The notes: generated by a model not told the origin, from the letters alone. A stretch of 47,590 nucleotides of DNA from a bacterium (GCA_027624555.1 JAQBWN010000005.1:1-47590), one strand, 5' to 3'. Positions 8,920-18,656 are shown, counted from the first letter of the stretch. Numbers and translations are program-made.

Positions 8920-10229
8920 CGAAAGGATTTACCTTAATTGAAGTACTGATTGCGGCGTTTGTTTTTGCAGTGCTATCAGTCGGTATTTTTGGGCTACTTG
9001 GGCTGATATTGCGATCGAATCACGATAGTCAACGACGCATAATCGCTACTGCGCTCGCGAATGAAAAAATGGAAATGGCACGAAATCTTCCCTATGAAAG
9101 TGTCGGCACTGTGGGGGGTGTACCTGCTGGCCCGATTGTTCAAAGTGAACAAATTACTCGAAGTGGAAGTGCGTATACAGTAGAAACTGATATTCGATAT
9201 ATAGATGACCCGTTCGACGGGACAAGTACTTCTGATCCTGTTGATACGGTGAATACTGATTATAAGCAGGTACGAGTCGAGGTGTCTTTCGCGGGGAGAG
9301 TTTCTTCGCGTCCTGTTCTCTTAATTACCCAAGTTTCTTCGCAGGGCATTGAGAGCGGAGATTCCTTAGGAACCCTTGTATTTCAAGCATTAAATGCAGC
9401 GGGAATAGGAGTAGCGGGGGCAACTGTGCATTTGGTAAACGCTTCTCTGAGCCCTGTGCTAGATTTCACTACTTCAACAAACAACGAAGGTTTGGTTACT
9501 ATTCCGGGCCTTACGCCTTCCGCTGGTACCTATGAAATTTCAGTTACAAAGAATGGGTATACCTCTGAGCAAACATATAACGCAACTAGTACTTTTATTC
9601 CAGATGTTGATCATTCGCATTTAAACGCTCTTGCGGGGGAGGTTACGAACAAGACATTTTCCATTGATGCGGTGAGCAGTGTCTCCATACAAACTCAGAG
9701 CGATACCGAAGCTGTTATAGGGAATGTGCCGTTTACGATACAAGGCACGAAAAAAATTGGAACTGACGACTTGGGTATACCTGTGTATCAGTTTTCTCGT
9801 GAGGATACGACAGATGTGTCTGGCATATTTAGTTATGCAAATATGACCTGGGATACGTATTCATTTTCTATTGATGGGGTTATATCAGGGTACGACATTA
9901 AGGAAACAAATGTTCCGCTACCACTTATTCTTGTTCCGGGAGCTGCAGTGCAACTTACTGCGGCGCTTGTTCCTCACCAGGAGTTTACACTACATGCAAC
10001 CGTTCTTGATATTACTGGAGCGCCCGTAGCAAATGCTACCGTTCATCTCACGGGTGTGGGGTACGACGAAACTCTTCAAACAACGCAATATGGGCAAGTA
10101 TTTTTTACCCCTATTGGTACAGCTGGAGATTTTGAGATAACGGTAGACGCGCCTGGATACCAGCAAGTTGTGCAATTAGTTACTATAGATGCAGGTGTGC
10201 GGTTACAGATTATTATAAATTCGATATGA
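8916..10229 (+). CDS. Prepilin-like protein with carboxypeptidase-regulatory-like beta-sandwich repeats
   Basis: Class III signal MTKGFTLIEVLIAAFVFAVLS, then repeated segments such as GAPVANATVHLTGVGYDETLQTTQYGQVFFTPI; ATGA overlap with pilC. Confidence 0.85.
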   Translation: MTKGFTLIEVLIAAFVFAVLSVGIFGLLGLILRSNHDSQRRIIATALANEKMEMARNLPYESVGTVGGVPAGPIVQSEQITRSGSAYTVETDIRYIDDPFDGTSTSDPVDTVNTDYKQVRVEVSFAGRVSSRPVLLITQVSSQGIESGDSLGTLVFQALNAAGIGVAGATVHLVNASLSPVLDFTTSTNNEGLVTIPGLTPSAGTYEISVTKNGYTSEQTYNATSTFIPDVDHSHLNALAGEVTNKTFSIDAVSSVSIQTQSDTEAVIGNVPFTIQGTKKIGTDDLGIPVYQFSREDTTDVSGIFSYANMTWDTYSFSIDGVISGYDIKETNVPLPLILVPGAAVQLTAALVPHQEFTLHATVLDITGAPVANATVHLTGVGYDETLQTTQYGQVFFTPIGTAGDFEITVDAPGYQQVVQLVTIDAGVRLQIIINSI

Positions 10230-10696
10230 AGGGTTTTACGGTTATTGAAATCCTTGTTGCTATTGGAATCTCGAGCATGTTGTTTGTGGGCATGGCGATT
10301 CTTATAGCAACTGCGCTTCCGGTCTATCGTTCAACGTTTGTCCAAACAAGTGTGAATGACACTGCTCGTGTACAACTTAAGAGAATAGCAAATGAAATAC
10401 GTGAAGCTCGCGTTTCCGATGAAGGCTCGTATCCTATTGTAGAGGCAACTGGCTTTAAGTTAGTGTTTTATGCAGATATAGATGGAGATGATGCAACTGA
10501 GCGAGTGCGATATGAGTTAGTAGGGGCACATCTAGAGAGGGGCATAATTAATCCGATTGGAAATCCCGCAGTGTATGATGAAGGGCAAGAGGTAGTATCG
10601 ACTGTTTCGAGTTTTGTCTATAATGGCTCGAGTCCTCTTTTTACGTATTATGGAAGTGATTACCCCACTAATTCAAATCCTCTTGTGCTACCATAA
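10226..10696 (+). CDS. Prepilin-like minor pilin (PilW-like)
   Basis: MKGFTVIEILVAIGISSMLFVGMAILIA; ATGA overlap with the preceding gene. Confidence 0.8.
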   Translation: MKGFTVIEILVAIGISSMLFVGMAILIATALPVYRSTFVQTSVNDTARVQLKRIANEIREARVSDEGSYPIVEATGFKLVFYADIDGDDATERVRYELVGAHLERGIINPIGNPAVYDEGQEVVSTVSSFVYNGSSPLFTYYGSDYPTNSNPLVLP

Positions 10697-10700
10697 TTGT

Positions 10701-11411
10701 ATGCGACATTATTTTACTACTTTCTTTCTCTTTTGTTTGTTGCTCTTGCTTGCAACAACAACAAGTTTTTTTGTACTCGCGCAATCTCCGAGTGAGAGTC
10801 CTGGACCTTCCCCTACCCCATCACCCACTCCAACACCAACTGTACTGCCTACTGCGTCACCGTCTGTATCAGTGACACCCACTCCTACACCCATAGACAA
10901 TGCTACGGATTTGACCTGTGATGCGACGTGGCTATTGGAATTTGAGCTGTACGAGCCAAGTCAGGCAGTACGGTACGGACAAGTAGACTTTGCTCTTACG
11001 CTACCTGGGTATGAGTATGGGAATGTTCCCAATAACCCTAGAATCCGAAGCGCGTACCAATACCCAAACACTCTTGTTTTCGACTCTTCTCTAGTAATAA
11101 CGGATTGGGATGAAATTGGTAGAAAGTACACGGGATATATACTGATGGAGAGTGCGGATGCGGTTATTGTGGAGTTTGATCTGTGGTGTAAGACGTTCAC
11201 AAGCGAAGAACCTTATACGCTTACAAGAACGTACACATGGACAATTCCTGAGAGTGGAACGCCGCTGCCATCACCGACACCGAATGCTACTATTTCTGAT
11301 ATTCGCTATGTTTCTTTTGGGTTAGCTCTTGATGCAGACCCAGCCCTTGATCCTCTTGGCATCTTTATAAAATCCCAGGTGCAATTGCGCAACTTAAAAT
11401 CTAATTTATGA
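10701..11411 (+). CDS. Secreted protein with Pro/Ser/Thr-rich low-complexity segment
   Basis: Signal peptide MRHYFTTFFLFCLLLLLATTTSFFVLAQ, then SPSESPGPSPTPSPTPTPTVLPTASPSVSVTPTPTP. Start moved from 10614 to 10701. Confidence 0.75.
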   Translation: MRHYFTTFFLFCLLLLLATTTSFFVLAQSPSESPGPSPTPSPTPTPTVLPTASPSVSVTPTPTPIDNATDLTCDATWLLEFELYEPSQAVRYGQVDFALTLPGYEYGNVPNNPRIRSAYQYPNTLVFDSSLVITDWDEIGRKYTGYILMESADAVIVEFDLWCKTFTSEEPYTLTRTYTWTIPESGTPLPSPTPNATISDIRYVSFGLALDADPALDPLGIFIKSQVQLRNLKSNL

Positions 11412-12979
11412 ATAACGGGATTGGGATAAAAAAACACTTTTTCATTGGAGTAATAACAATCTTTATTATTTCATTTTTTGTTCGTGCGATGTTTTTGGGA
11501 GCGGTAGGCCAGGTTATATTTGATGAAGTTCATTTTGGGAAGTTTGTTTCGTCGTATTGTTGCACTGGAGAAAGATTTTTTGATATTCATCCGCCTATCG
11601 GCAAGCTTATTATTGCTGGCGGATCGTATGTTGCAGGATACCGCGGAGGGTTTTCGTTTGAATCTATTGGTCAGCAATACGGTGAAATTTCTATTATAGC
11701 TATTCGTTTTATGCCCGCTCTTGCTGGGGTACTGTTGCCGCTTATTGTATTTATTCTTTTGCAACAGGTAGGTGTCTCGTATTCATTTTCTTTTTTGGGA
11801 GGTATAGCTGTTGCGCTTGATAACGCATTTATTGTTGAGTCTCGAATTATTATAACCGATAGCATTTTATTGTCTGCAACATTTGGCGCGATAGCGTGTG
11901 CGTTTGCAAGTATACGTTCCAAAAGTGAATGGTATAGTTGGGGGTTTTCTATACTTGCCGGAGTTTTCAGTGGGGTGGCAGTTGGCACAAAATTTACTGG
12001 TCTTATTGCCGGTGGGGTAGTGTTGGTCATGTTTATATTGGAAGCGTTTAACCCCTCCTTTGTAAGAAGGAAAAAACTATTATTAAAAATTATGCTCGTT
12101 AGTCTTGTTGCAATATTGGTATACACGCTTGGATGGATTCTTCATTTTTCGCTCCTTACAATGCCAGGCTCGGGAGATGCTTGGGGTATTCCTACAGGAA
12201 ATTTTTGGACAGACGTTGTAACAACTCATAAGCAAATGGTATCCGCAAATTACAACCTGACTGCAGATCACCCGTACGGCAGTAAGTGGTTTACGTGGCC
12301 ATTCATGGCGCGATCGGTATTTTATTGGCAAGGAAGTAATGGGAACCAGTTTATTTACTTACTGGGCAATCCGGTTGTTTGGTGGGGAAGCTTCTTCTTA
12401 TTTTGTTTTGGTATAGTCTCGTTGTTTTTGAAAATTGCGAGCGGAGCCAAGAGCAGCCTTCGCGAGGTTTTCTCAAGCGGTGCATGGGTGTTTCTTTTGG
12501 GATATTTTGTATCGTTTGTCCCTCTCATGCGCGTTCCGCGAGTATTATTTCTGTATCACTATTTAACTCCGCTTCTGTTTTCTTTATTATTTGGTATATG
12601 GCTACTAGATTGGGTTATAAAAAAAGGCAAAGTGCGCCAATTATTTCTTGGACTTTCTTTCTTTTCTTTGGTAGTTCCCGTCCCAGGGTGGTGGTATCAA
12701 ATGACACCCGTGTGGATGTTGTCACTAACATTCGATAGCTCTTTTCCTGCATTTTTACTATGGCGCTTTGTGCTGTTTGCTTGTTTTTTTCTAATCCTTA
12801 GCCTGCTTGCAATACTACCTTCCTTTCGGAAAATATTCTTTACACAGCCTGCAATTGTACTGTTTGTTGGCGTGGTTATAGTTCTTGGTTTTATAGTGAT
12901 AAGTCCAATCACGTACGGAATTCCTTTGTCAGATTCTTGGTATAACCTCCTCTTTTCTACGTTCTCTTCGTGGCGTTAA
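11408..12979 (+). CDS. PMT-family (GT39-like) protein mannosyltransferase/glycosyltransferase, polytopic membrane protein
   Basis: FDEVHFGKFVSSYCCTGERFFDIHPPIGKLIIAGG matches the PMT loop pattern FDEVHFGK..FFD.HPP.GK; many TM helices. Confidence 0.85.
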   Translation: MNNGIGIKKHFFIGVITIFIISFFVRAMFLGAVGQVIFDEVHFGKFVSSYCCTGERFFDIHPPIGKLIIAGGSYVAGYRGGFSFESIGQQYGEISIIAIRFMPALAGVLLPLIVFILLQQVGVSYSFSFLGGIAVALDNAFIVESRIIITDSILLSATFGAIACAFASIRSKSEWYSWGFSILAGVFSGVAVGTKFTGLIAGGVVLVMFILEAFNPSFVRRKKLLLKIMLVSLVAILVYTLGWILHFSLLTMPGSGDAWGIPTGNFWTDVVTTHKQMVSANYNLTADHPYGSKWFTWPFMARSVFYWQGSNGNQFIYLLGNPVVWWGSFFLFCFGIVSLFLKIASGAKSSLREVFSSGAWVFLLGYFVSFVPLMRVPRVLFLYHYLTPLLFSLLFGIWLLDWVIKKGKVRQLFLGLSFFSLVVPVPGWWYQMTPVWMLSLTFDSSFPAFLLWRFVLFACFFLILSLLAILPSFRKIFFTQPAIVLFVGVVIVLGFIVISPITYGIPLSDSWYNLLFSTFSSWR

Positions 12980-12980
12980 T

Positions 12981-14339
12981 ATGAATACCAAAAACCAATC
13001 GGGCGGAATTCTTATTATGAATGTAGTATTATTGGCGATGTTTTTGGTGATGTTTGTAAGTTTAAGTAATGTAACAAGCCTTCAGTATCGTGAAGGAGGG
13101 CTGGCAGCACAAGATGAAACGGCATTTCAAATTGCAGAAGCTGGACTCAACTTTGCTCGGTGGAGACTTTCTCACGAACCGACAAATTTTTCACCTATCA
13201 CTCAAGAGGTGGATGATCAGTTGGAGGGAGTACTTGGGAGTTATACGCTTACGTTTACTGCGCCAGATACGGGTAGTACGGTAGTTAATATTGCTTCTGC
13301 TGGGCATACAGCGAACGCTCCTGGGCGAGATGTGATACTCGAGGCAACATATGGGATTCCGTCCCTTGCGCAATATGTAATGCTTACAAATAGTGATGTG
13401 TGGTACAAATCCGAAATTCATGGAAAAGTACACTCTAACGGTGGAATTCGAATGGACGGCAACTCTGATAGTTTGATGACGAGCGCAAAAGAAACATACA
13501 CGTGCCAAGATTTTCATGGATGTCATAATCAAACGAAACCTGGTATTTGGGGGAGTGGAACCGATAGTGCGCTGTGGCAATTTCCTGTTCCTCCTGTCGA
13601 CTATGGTAGTCTTACACTCGATTTGCTTACCATGAAAACTGCTTCGGAGGATGCAGGGACGTATCTTCTACCTTCAGGAGCACAAGGATATCACATTGTA
13701 TTTAACGCCGATAATACGTATTCCGTGTACCGTGTTGATACAAAAACTCCTGTTATTCGCTCTTATTTTGAAGATACGGGTTGGGCGTGGATGTCGCATG
13801 ATATAGCAACTGAAACATTTTTATCGACTGCAGCAGTACCTGAAAATGGCATTATTTATGCAGAAGATACTCTTTGGATACAGGGGGATATTCGTTCTCG
13901 CGTGGCAGTAGCTACTGGCCGTTTTCCAGACACTCCAAGTACGAATACCGACCTTATTATTAATGGAAATATTTCCTATGGAGGGGTGATTGATGGAAGT
14001 AGAATGCTGGGCGCTGTAGCGCAGGGGAATGTTCTGATTCCATATTCTGCCGCTCCTGATGTGTTGCAAATGGATGGTGCGTATATTGCGCAACACGGAA
14101 GATTTGGCAGAAGATACTATACGTCAGGAGCGTACAAGAAGCGCACAAGTATTACTCGGTTTGGTATGGTTGGTAGTAACTTAACTCCCATCACGGAGTG
14201 GTCTGATGGTAATAGCGTTGTGCTTAGTGGGTATGAGCAAAGTAGCGCAACGTACGATCCTAATTTACTTTATACTCCGCCGCCATTTTTCCCGACGAGT
14301 GGAGAATATCAATTTCTATCATGGAGTAGAAAAGAGTAA
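12981..14339 (+). CDS. PilX-like minor pilin/pilus-associated protein with large C-terminal domain
   Basis: SGGILIMNVVLLAMFLVMFVSLSNVTSLQYREGGLAAQDETAFQIAEAGLNFARWRL resembles the PilX/GspK N-terminus; operonic position. Confidence 0.7.
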   Translation: MNTKNQSGGILIMNVVLLAMFLVMFVSLSNVTSLQYREGGLAAQDETAFQIAEAGLNFARWRLSHEPTNFSPITQEVDDQLEGVLGSYTLTFTAPDTGSTVVNIASAGHTANAPGRDVILEATYGIPSLAQYVMLTNSDVWYKSEIHGKVHSNGGIRMDGNSDSLMTSAKETYTCQDFHGCHNQTKPGIWGSGTDSALWQFPVPPVDYGSLTLDLLTMKTASEDAGTYLLPSGAQGYHIVFNADNTYSVYRVDTKTPVIRSYFEDTGWAWMSHDIATETFLSTAAVPENGIIYAEDTLWIQGDIRSRVAVATGRFPDTPSTNTDLIINGNISYGGVIDGSRMLGAVAQGNVLIPYSAAPDVLQMDGAYIAQHGRFGRRYYTSGAYKKRTSITRFGMVGSNLTPITEWSDGNSVVLSGYEQSSATYDPNLLYTPPPFFPTSGEYQFLSWSRKE

Positions 14340-14351
14340 ACTATATGGAGT

Positions 14352-15383
14352 ATGATTGGCATTGATATATCGGATCAGACAATTAAAATAGTGCAGTTAT
14401 CATCCGCACCAAAGTGGCGGCTGGTTTCGCATTGCATAAAGACGTTGCCTCGCGGAGTAATTGAAAATGGAGTTGTGCTTGATAAGAAAAAAATGGGAGA
14501 AGAAATCATCACAGCTCTTACTTCGTGTCGTATACCAGTAAAAATAAAAGATAGTGTCGTAGCTTCTATTCCGGAAACACAATCCTTCCTCCGGGTTATA
14601 GAAATACCCACAATGAGCGAAGATGAAATTCACGAAGCAGTTCGTTGGGAAATAGCTCAACATATTCCGTTTGGATTAGATAACGTCTATGTAGATTGGC
14701 AAGCGTGCTCTGCTAGTAATCACTTGGTAAAAAGCGGCGCAATGGAGGTGGAAGTTGGTGCGGCTCAGAAGAAGGTTGTTGACCCACTCTATGATGTTAT
14801 GCAATTAATAGGGCTTGATGTTGCCGCATTTGAACTTGAGAGTCAGGCTATTATGCGTTCCCTTGTTTCGCGGGATTGGAAACGTAAACAAGGCATCCTA
14901 ATTATTGATATTGGGAATACGGCTACTAATGTAGTTGTGTACGATTACGGTGCGAGTAGGTTTGCGGCGAGCTTGCCACAGGGAGTGGTACAATTACTTC
15001 GAGATGTACCGCAGCAAGATGCGGAGCAAATAACAGAAAACTTACATGCATTGCCGAAATGGTTTTCTGATAGAGTAGAAGCGACAGTGTCTGTTGCTGC
15101 AGACGCGCTAGTTCGGGATATCTTTGGTATAGTACAGTATTACGATAGTATTGATACGCAACATGCTGTAAAAGAGATTATTCTCACCGGAGGAGGGTCT
15201 AATTTGCTAGGGCTAGATCGAGCATTTCTTAAATATTTTACGGAAGTACACATACAGCGAGGGAATCCGTGGGTGAATATTTTGAAAGGGAAACGGGTCG
15301 CAAAACCCCCTATGCCCCTTGAAGAATCTGTTCGATATTCTACTGCTATTGGTCTTGCGCTTCGTTCCTGCGTGCCCCTATGA
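14352..15383 (+). CDS. pilM: Type IV pilus assembly protein PilM
   Basis: MIGIDISDQTIKIVQLS..., VASIPETQSFLRVIEIPTMSEDEIHEAVRWEIAQHIPF, IDIGNTATNVVVYD, ILTGGGSNLLGL. Confidence 0.92.
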   Translation: MIGIDISDQTIKIVQLSSAPKWRLVSHCIKTLPRGVIENGVVLDKKKMGEEIITALTSCRIPVKIKDSVVASIPETQSFLRVIEIPTMSEDEIHEAVRWEIAQHIPFGLDNVYVDWQACSASNHLVKSGAMEVEVGAAQKKVVDPLYDVMQLIGLDVAAFELESQAIMRSLVSRDWKRKQGILIIDIGNTATNVVVYDYGASRFAASLPQGVVQLLRDVPQQDAEQITENLHALPKWFSDRVEATVSVAADALVRDIFGIVQYYDSIDTQHAVKEIILTGGGSNLLGLDRAFLKYFTEVHIQRGNPWVNILKGKRVAKPPMPLEESVRYSTAIGLALRSCVPL

Positions 15384-15919
15384 AAGACGACATTAATTTA
15401 TTGCCTCCTGGTGCCCAGGCTACTCGCAGGGAGCGTGTGAAGGTGCGTAGAGAGCGTTCATTTAGTATTGCCGCAGTATGTGCGTGTCTGTTTATTCTCG
15501 GAGTGTACGGAGTTATTTGGTGGCACTTGAAGAATGCAAAAAGTTCTATTGAAGATCAAATTATTATACAGAATAAAGATAGAATTACTATTTCAGAGCA
15601 AAATAAGATATTTAATACATCTATTACCGAAATAGATTCTCGTATAGCGGATGTCACTTTGTGGACTGCTTATATTTCGGATGTGGTGTCTTCCGTTCCA
15701 AAAGGAATTCTTATATCGCGTATCGAGCTGGTTGAAGAACCAGAAACCCTCGTCGTCACAGGTACGGCATCGTTGGGGTCTAGTGTTGTTGAATACCAGA
15801 GGGCACTTGAAGCGTTGCCGTGGGTGGATCGCGTAGAAGCACCGTTGCAGAATTTTGCACGCGCACCAAAAGCGATTGCGGTGTTTACTATTTTTCACAA
15901 GAAGCCCCCTGCTCTATGA
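15380..15919 (+). CDS. pilN: PilN-like pilus assembly protein
   Basis: MKDDINLLPPGAQ, single TM, ISRIELVEEPETLVVTGTASL; adjacent to pilM with ATGA overlap. Confidence 0.85.
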   Translation: MKDDINLLPPGAQATRRERVKVRRERSFSIAAVCACLFILGVYGVIWWHLKNAKSSIEDQIIIQNKDRITISEQNKIFNTSITEIDSRIADVTLWTAYISDVVSSVPKGILISRIELVEEPETLVVTGTASLGSSVVEYQRALEALPWVDRVEAPLQNFARAPKAIAVFTIFHKKPPAL

Positions 15920-16512
15920 AGCAACTTTTTCGCATTCTTATATACGTGTTCTGCCTCAGTTTGCTTGTGGGTGGCATCGTGTATGTCCATATACACGTGA
16001 GTGTTTTATGGAGAGATGCCGAATTACGCCTGGTGCAACTTTTAGATGTGCCTGCACAAACGAGTCATACTACCGCTCTGAAAAAAAGATTTGATTTAGC
16101 TTCTGCAGAAATGGATACTATTTATGCGGCAATTCCAACGCGAGATGAACTTGTTGCGGTTGTCGCAGCAATCTCTGCCGAAGCCATACGATCTGGAATT
16201 TCAGCACAAGTACCTATTGTACAAACAGCAAAGATACCAGAAGAGGGCACGGCCCCTACTCGTTTTGAGGATGTTCGCATTCAAATAGTGGCTTCGGGAC
16301 AACCCGCAGCATTGGCATTATTTTTACATCGCGTTGAACATCTGCTATACATTCTTCATCTTGCTTCATGGAAAATAGATACCATGCAGAAATCCTCGGT
16401 TACCCCGTTTACTTCCGAAGTGCTCTCTGGTGAGCAGGTGGCTCCACCGCTTAGCACTTCTCTTGAGGCGAGTATTTCCCTTATTATACAAAATAAACCT
16501 CTAACTCCGTAA
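15916..16512 (+). CDS. pilO: PilO-like pilus assembly protein
   Basis: Single TM plus coiled coil and C-terminal ferredoxin-like region; start set at 15916, overlapping pilN. Order pilM-N-O. Confidence 0.65.
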   Translation: MKQLFRILIYVFCLSLLVGGIVYVHIHVSVLWRDAELRLVQLLDVPAQTSHTTALKKRFDLASAEMDTIYAAIPTRDELVAVVAAISAEAIRSGISAQVPIVQTAKIPEEGTAPTRFEDVRIQIVASGQPAALALFLHRVEHLLYILHLASWKIDTMQKSSVTPFTSEVLSGEQVAPPLSTSLEASISLIIQNKPLTP

Positions 16513-16515
16513 TCT

Positions 16516-16800
16516 ATGAATATTTGGAAATATCGCATACTACACATTATCTACTTCTATGAGAGAATAATTTCTATTATCATTCTTTGCTTTGGAGGTA
16601 TGGTTGCGCTTGGTGTAGTGTATCAGTTTTTGTTTACTAGTCCTGCTGTTGAATTTGTACAGGAAACGACGAGCGAAGTTGCTCTCAATCAAGAGGCCGT
16701 TTTGCGAGTTACTCTGTGGAGTAAAAAGAGGAAAGATGAGAGTATTGTACCGTTTAGTATTCCAGAGAGCGCATTTGATATCGTTGACGTGACTCCATGA
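16516..16800 (+). CDS. Small membrane protein in pilus operon
   Basis: 94 aa, one TM segment, no recognised family; ATGA overlap with the next gene. Confidence 0.6.
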   Translation: MNIWKYRILHIIYFYERIISIIILCFGGMVALGVVYQFLFTSPAVEFVQETTSEVALNQEAVLRVTLWSKKRKDESIVPFSIPESAFDIVDVTP

Positions 16801-17207
16801 AGTCGGTTCTTTTTTTTGGCTCATTCGACCCTCTTCATGCCGGACATAAACACGCATTCCAGGAAGCGCGATCCTTAGGAGATTATCTTATAGTAGTGGT
16901 TGCTCGAGATAGTACTATTCGTGAACAAAAAAAACGATCACCTTATCAGAAAGAATATGAACGACTTGCACAGGTTGCAGCCCAGTGCAGCGTTGATGAG
17001 GCGATTCTGGGTGACGAATTCCCGTCTTTGTATACATTACTTACAAGTATTCCATTTGATATTCTTGCGCTTGGCTATGATCAGGTAGCATCTCATGAGA
17101 AAATTACTTCACGTTTGGAAAATAGTGGTAAAGGTCATATTTCTATTGTCCGCTTAGCTGCATTTGAGCCCCATCAGTATAAGTCCTCTCTATTGCGCTC
17201 TTCATGA
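16797..17207 (+). CDS. Cytidylyltransferase-like nucleotidyltransferase
   Basis: VLFFGSFDPLHAGHKHAFQEARSLGDYLIVVVARD (HxGH motif). Confidence 0.85.
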   Translation: MKSVLFFGSFDPLHAGHKHAFQEARSLGDYLIVVVARDSTIREQKKRSPYQKEYERLAQVAAQCSVDEAILGDEFPSLYTLLTSIPFDILALGYDQVASHEKITSRLENSGKGHISIVRLAAFEPHQYKSSLLRSS

Positions 17208-17221
17208 TACAATAAGGAAAT

Positions 17222-18157
17222 ATGACTGACCCAATTATTCTTCCTGTTGGAATTTCTATAGGAATTGTTGCGTTTTTACTCAGCCTGTTACCCGCAGGGT
17301 TTTTCTTGTGGATATGGTATTTGCGCAATAAAGACCGCAGTCTTCCATCGGGAACTATTGCTCGGGGATTTTGCCTTGGTATGGCATTGGTTTGGCCTGC
17401 ATTTTTGTTAGAGCAAAAAGCTCACGAGATATGGAAAATTATCTCTCCTGCAACGGAACGCTACTATGGCGGAAATGTATTACCGATAATTCACATACAA
17501 GATCTTCTCTTGCCTGCACTCGCTACCTTTTTTATTGTCGCACTTATCGAGGAAGGGCTTCGATACGCAGCAATGCGATATTGGATACGAAGGAGTAAAA
17601 AAATTGATCAGGTGTTTGATGGATTATTGATTGGAGTTGCCGTGGGGCTTGGGTTTGCAACACTTGAAAATACCCTGTATTTCAATAGCCTGTTAGGGAA
17701 TCAACAGTTTGATACACTCGTATTTGTATTCTTTTTACGATTTATTATTTCAACGCTTGCTCATATTAGTTTCGCCGGCATTATGGGAACACTCATTGCG
17801 CGCGGACTTTTTCATATGTTTCAGCCAAAGGCGTATCTTATACCAGCATTTGCTATCCCTTGGTTTTTACATGGCTTGTTCGACCTTCTTTTGGGGACGG
17901 GGTATGGCGTATACGCTGTTATTATTTTGTTTCCTGCACTTTTTACGCTTATTCTTTGGACGACCAATCGAGAGTTTTACATCATTCACAGAAACGATGG
18001 AAAATTTCTCGCCACATCTCATATGCCAGAAGATTCTTCTATGCGGGTACTTGAAACGGTGGTTCAGACCGAAAATTCTCCCTGGAATAAGCATGCACCT
18101 TGGTTGAATACGAATAAGTCATATCGCACTATCATTAATGCGATGAAATTAAAATGA
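17222..18157 (+). CDS. PrsW-like intramembrane metalloprotease
   Basis: IEEGLRYAAMRYWI...FDGLLIGVAVGLGFATLENTLYF...HISFAGIMG...WFLHGLFDLLL; EE..H..H arrangement. Confidence 0.8.
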   Translation: MTDPIILPVGISIGIVAFLLSLLPAGFFLWIWYLRNKDRSLPSGTIARGFCLGMALVWPAFLLEQKAHEIWKIISPATERYYGGNVLPIIHIQDLLLPALATFFIVALIEEGLRYAAMRYWIRRSKKIDQVFDGLLIGVAVGLGFATLENTLYFNSLLGNQQFDTLVFVFFLRFIISTLAHISFAGIMGTLIARGLFHMFQPKAYLIPAFAIPWFLHGLFDLLLGTGYGVYAVIILFPALFTLILWTTNREFYIIHRNDGKFLATSHMPEDSSMRVLETVVQTENSPWNKHAPWLNTNKSYRTIINAMKLK

Positions 18158-18558
18158 ATACAAAGGTACAATATTTTTTATTAGGTATCAGCGCTATATT
18201 CCTTGTAGGAATTGGTTTTATTCTCGATAGGGTTGGGGGTTTTGGAATTCGTTCCGACGATGTGTCTTCGTCTATGACACTTTCTTTTTCAGAGCCAGCT
18301 TTGCTTGGAGTTCCTTATTATGTGCGCTGGCAGGGAGATGAACAGGTAAACATTGGAGTTATATTGCGATTGGTATCGAAAGAAGAATCATATGTTTTTG
18401 GGTTGGGTCAACTGCTTGTTGGTGGAATGTTTATTACAATTCCGTGTTCGCTTACAGAACCACCATTTCGCTTGGAACTCAAAAATGCAATAACTGGCGC
18501 TCTGCTTGGGGTAAGCGAAATAGATACGCTTCCGCCAGGACCCGATTGCGTACAGTAG
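18154..18558 (+). CDS. Hypothetical membrane-anchored/secreted protein
   Basis: 134 aa with N-terminal TM; ATGA overlap with prsW-like gene; stop codon lies in the repeat block. Confidence 0.6.
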   Translation: MNTKVQYFLLGISAIFLVGIGFILDRVGGFGIRSDDVSSSMTLSFSEPALLGVPYYVRWQGDEQVNIGVILRLVSKEESYVFGLGQLLVGGMFITIPCSLTEPPFRLELKNAITGALLGVSEIDTLPPGPDCVQ

Positions 18559-18656
18559 CTTCATTAGCTTATAGCTTCGTTAGCTGCATTAGCTTTTAAG
18601 CCTCGCGTAGTCACGTAAGCTAACGAAGCTAGTGAAGCTAAAGAAGCTAACGCAGC
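18556..18656. repeat. 9-bp minisatellite (CGTTAGCTT-type units) arranged as an inverted repeat between convergent genes
   Basis: tagcttcat/tagcttcgt/tagctgcat... on the left, aagctaacg/aagctagtg/aagctaaag/aagctaacg on the right; central spacer cctcgcgtagtcacgt. Confidence 0.85.

Noticed and set aside
10709-10900. Gly/Val repeat minus-strand ORF (VGVGVGDGVGEGPG)
   Set aside because: Reverse translation of the Pro/Ser/Thr linker; low-complexity artefact.
11671-12126. 151-aa minus-strand ORF
   Set aside because: Antisense to the PMT-like gene, no recognisable family features.
18556-18656. CRISPR array
   Set aside because: Units are 9 bp, contiguous without spacers, and inverted about a centre; no cas genes in the window.
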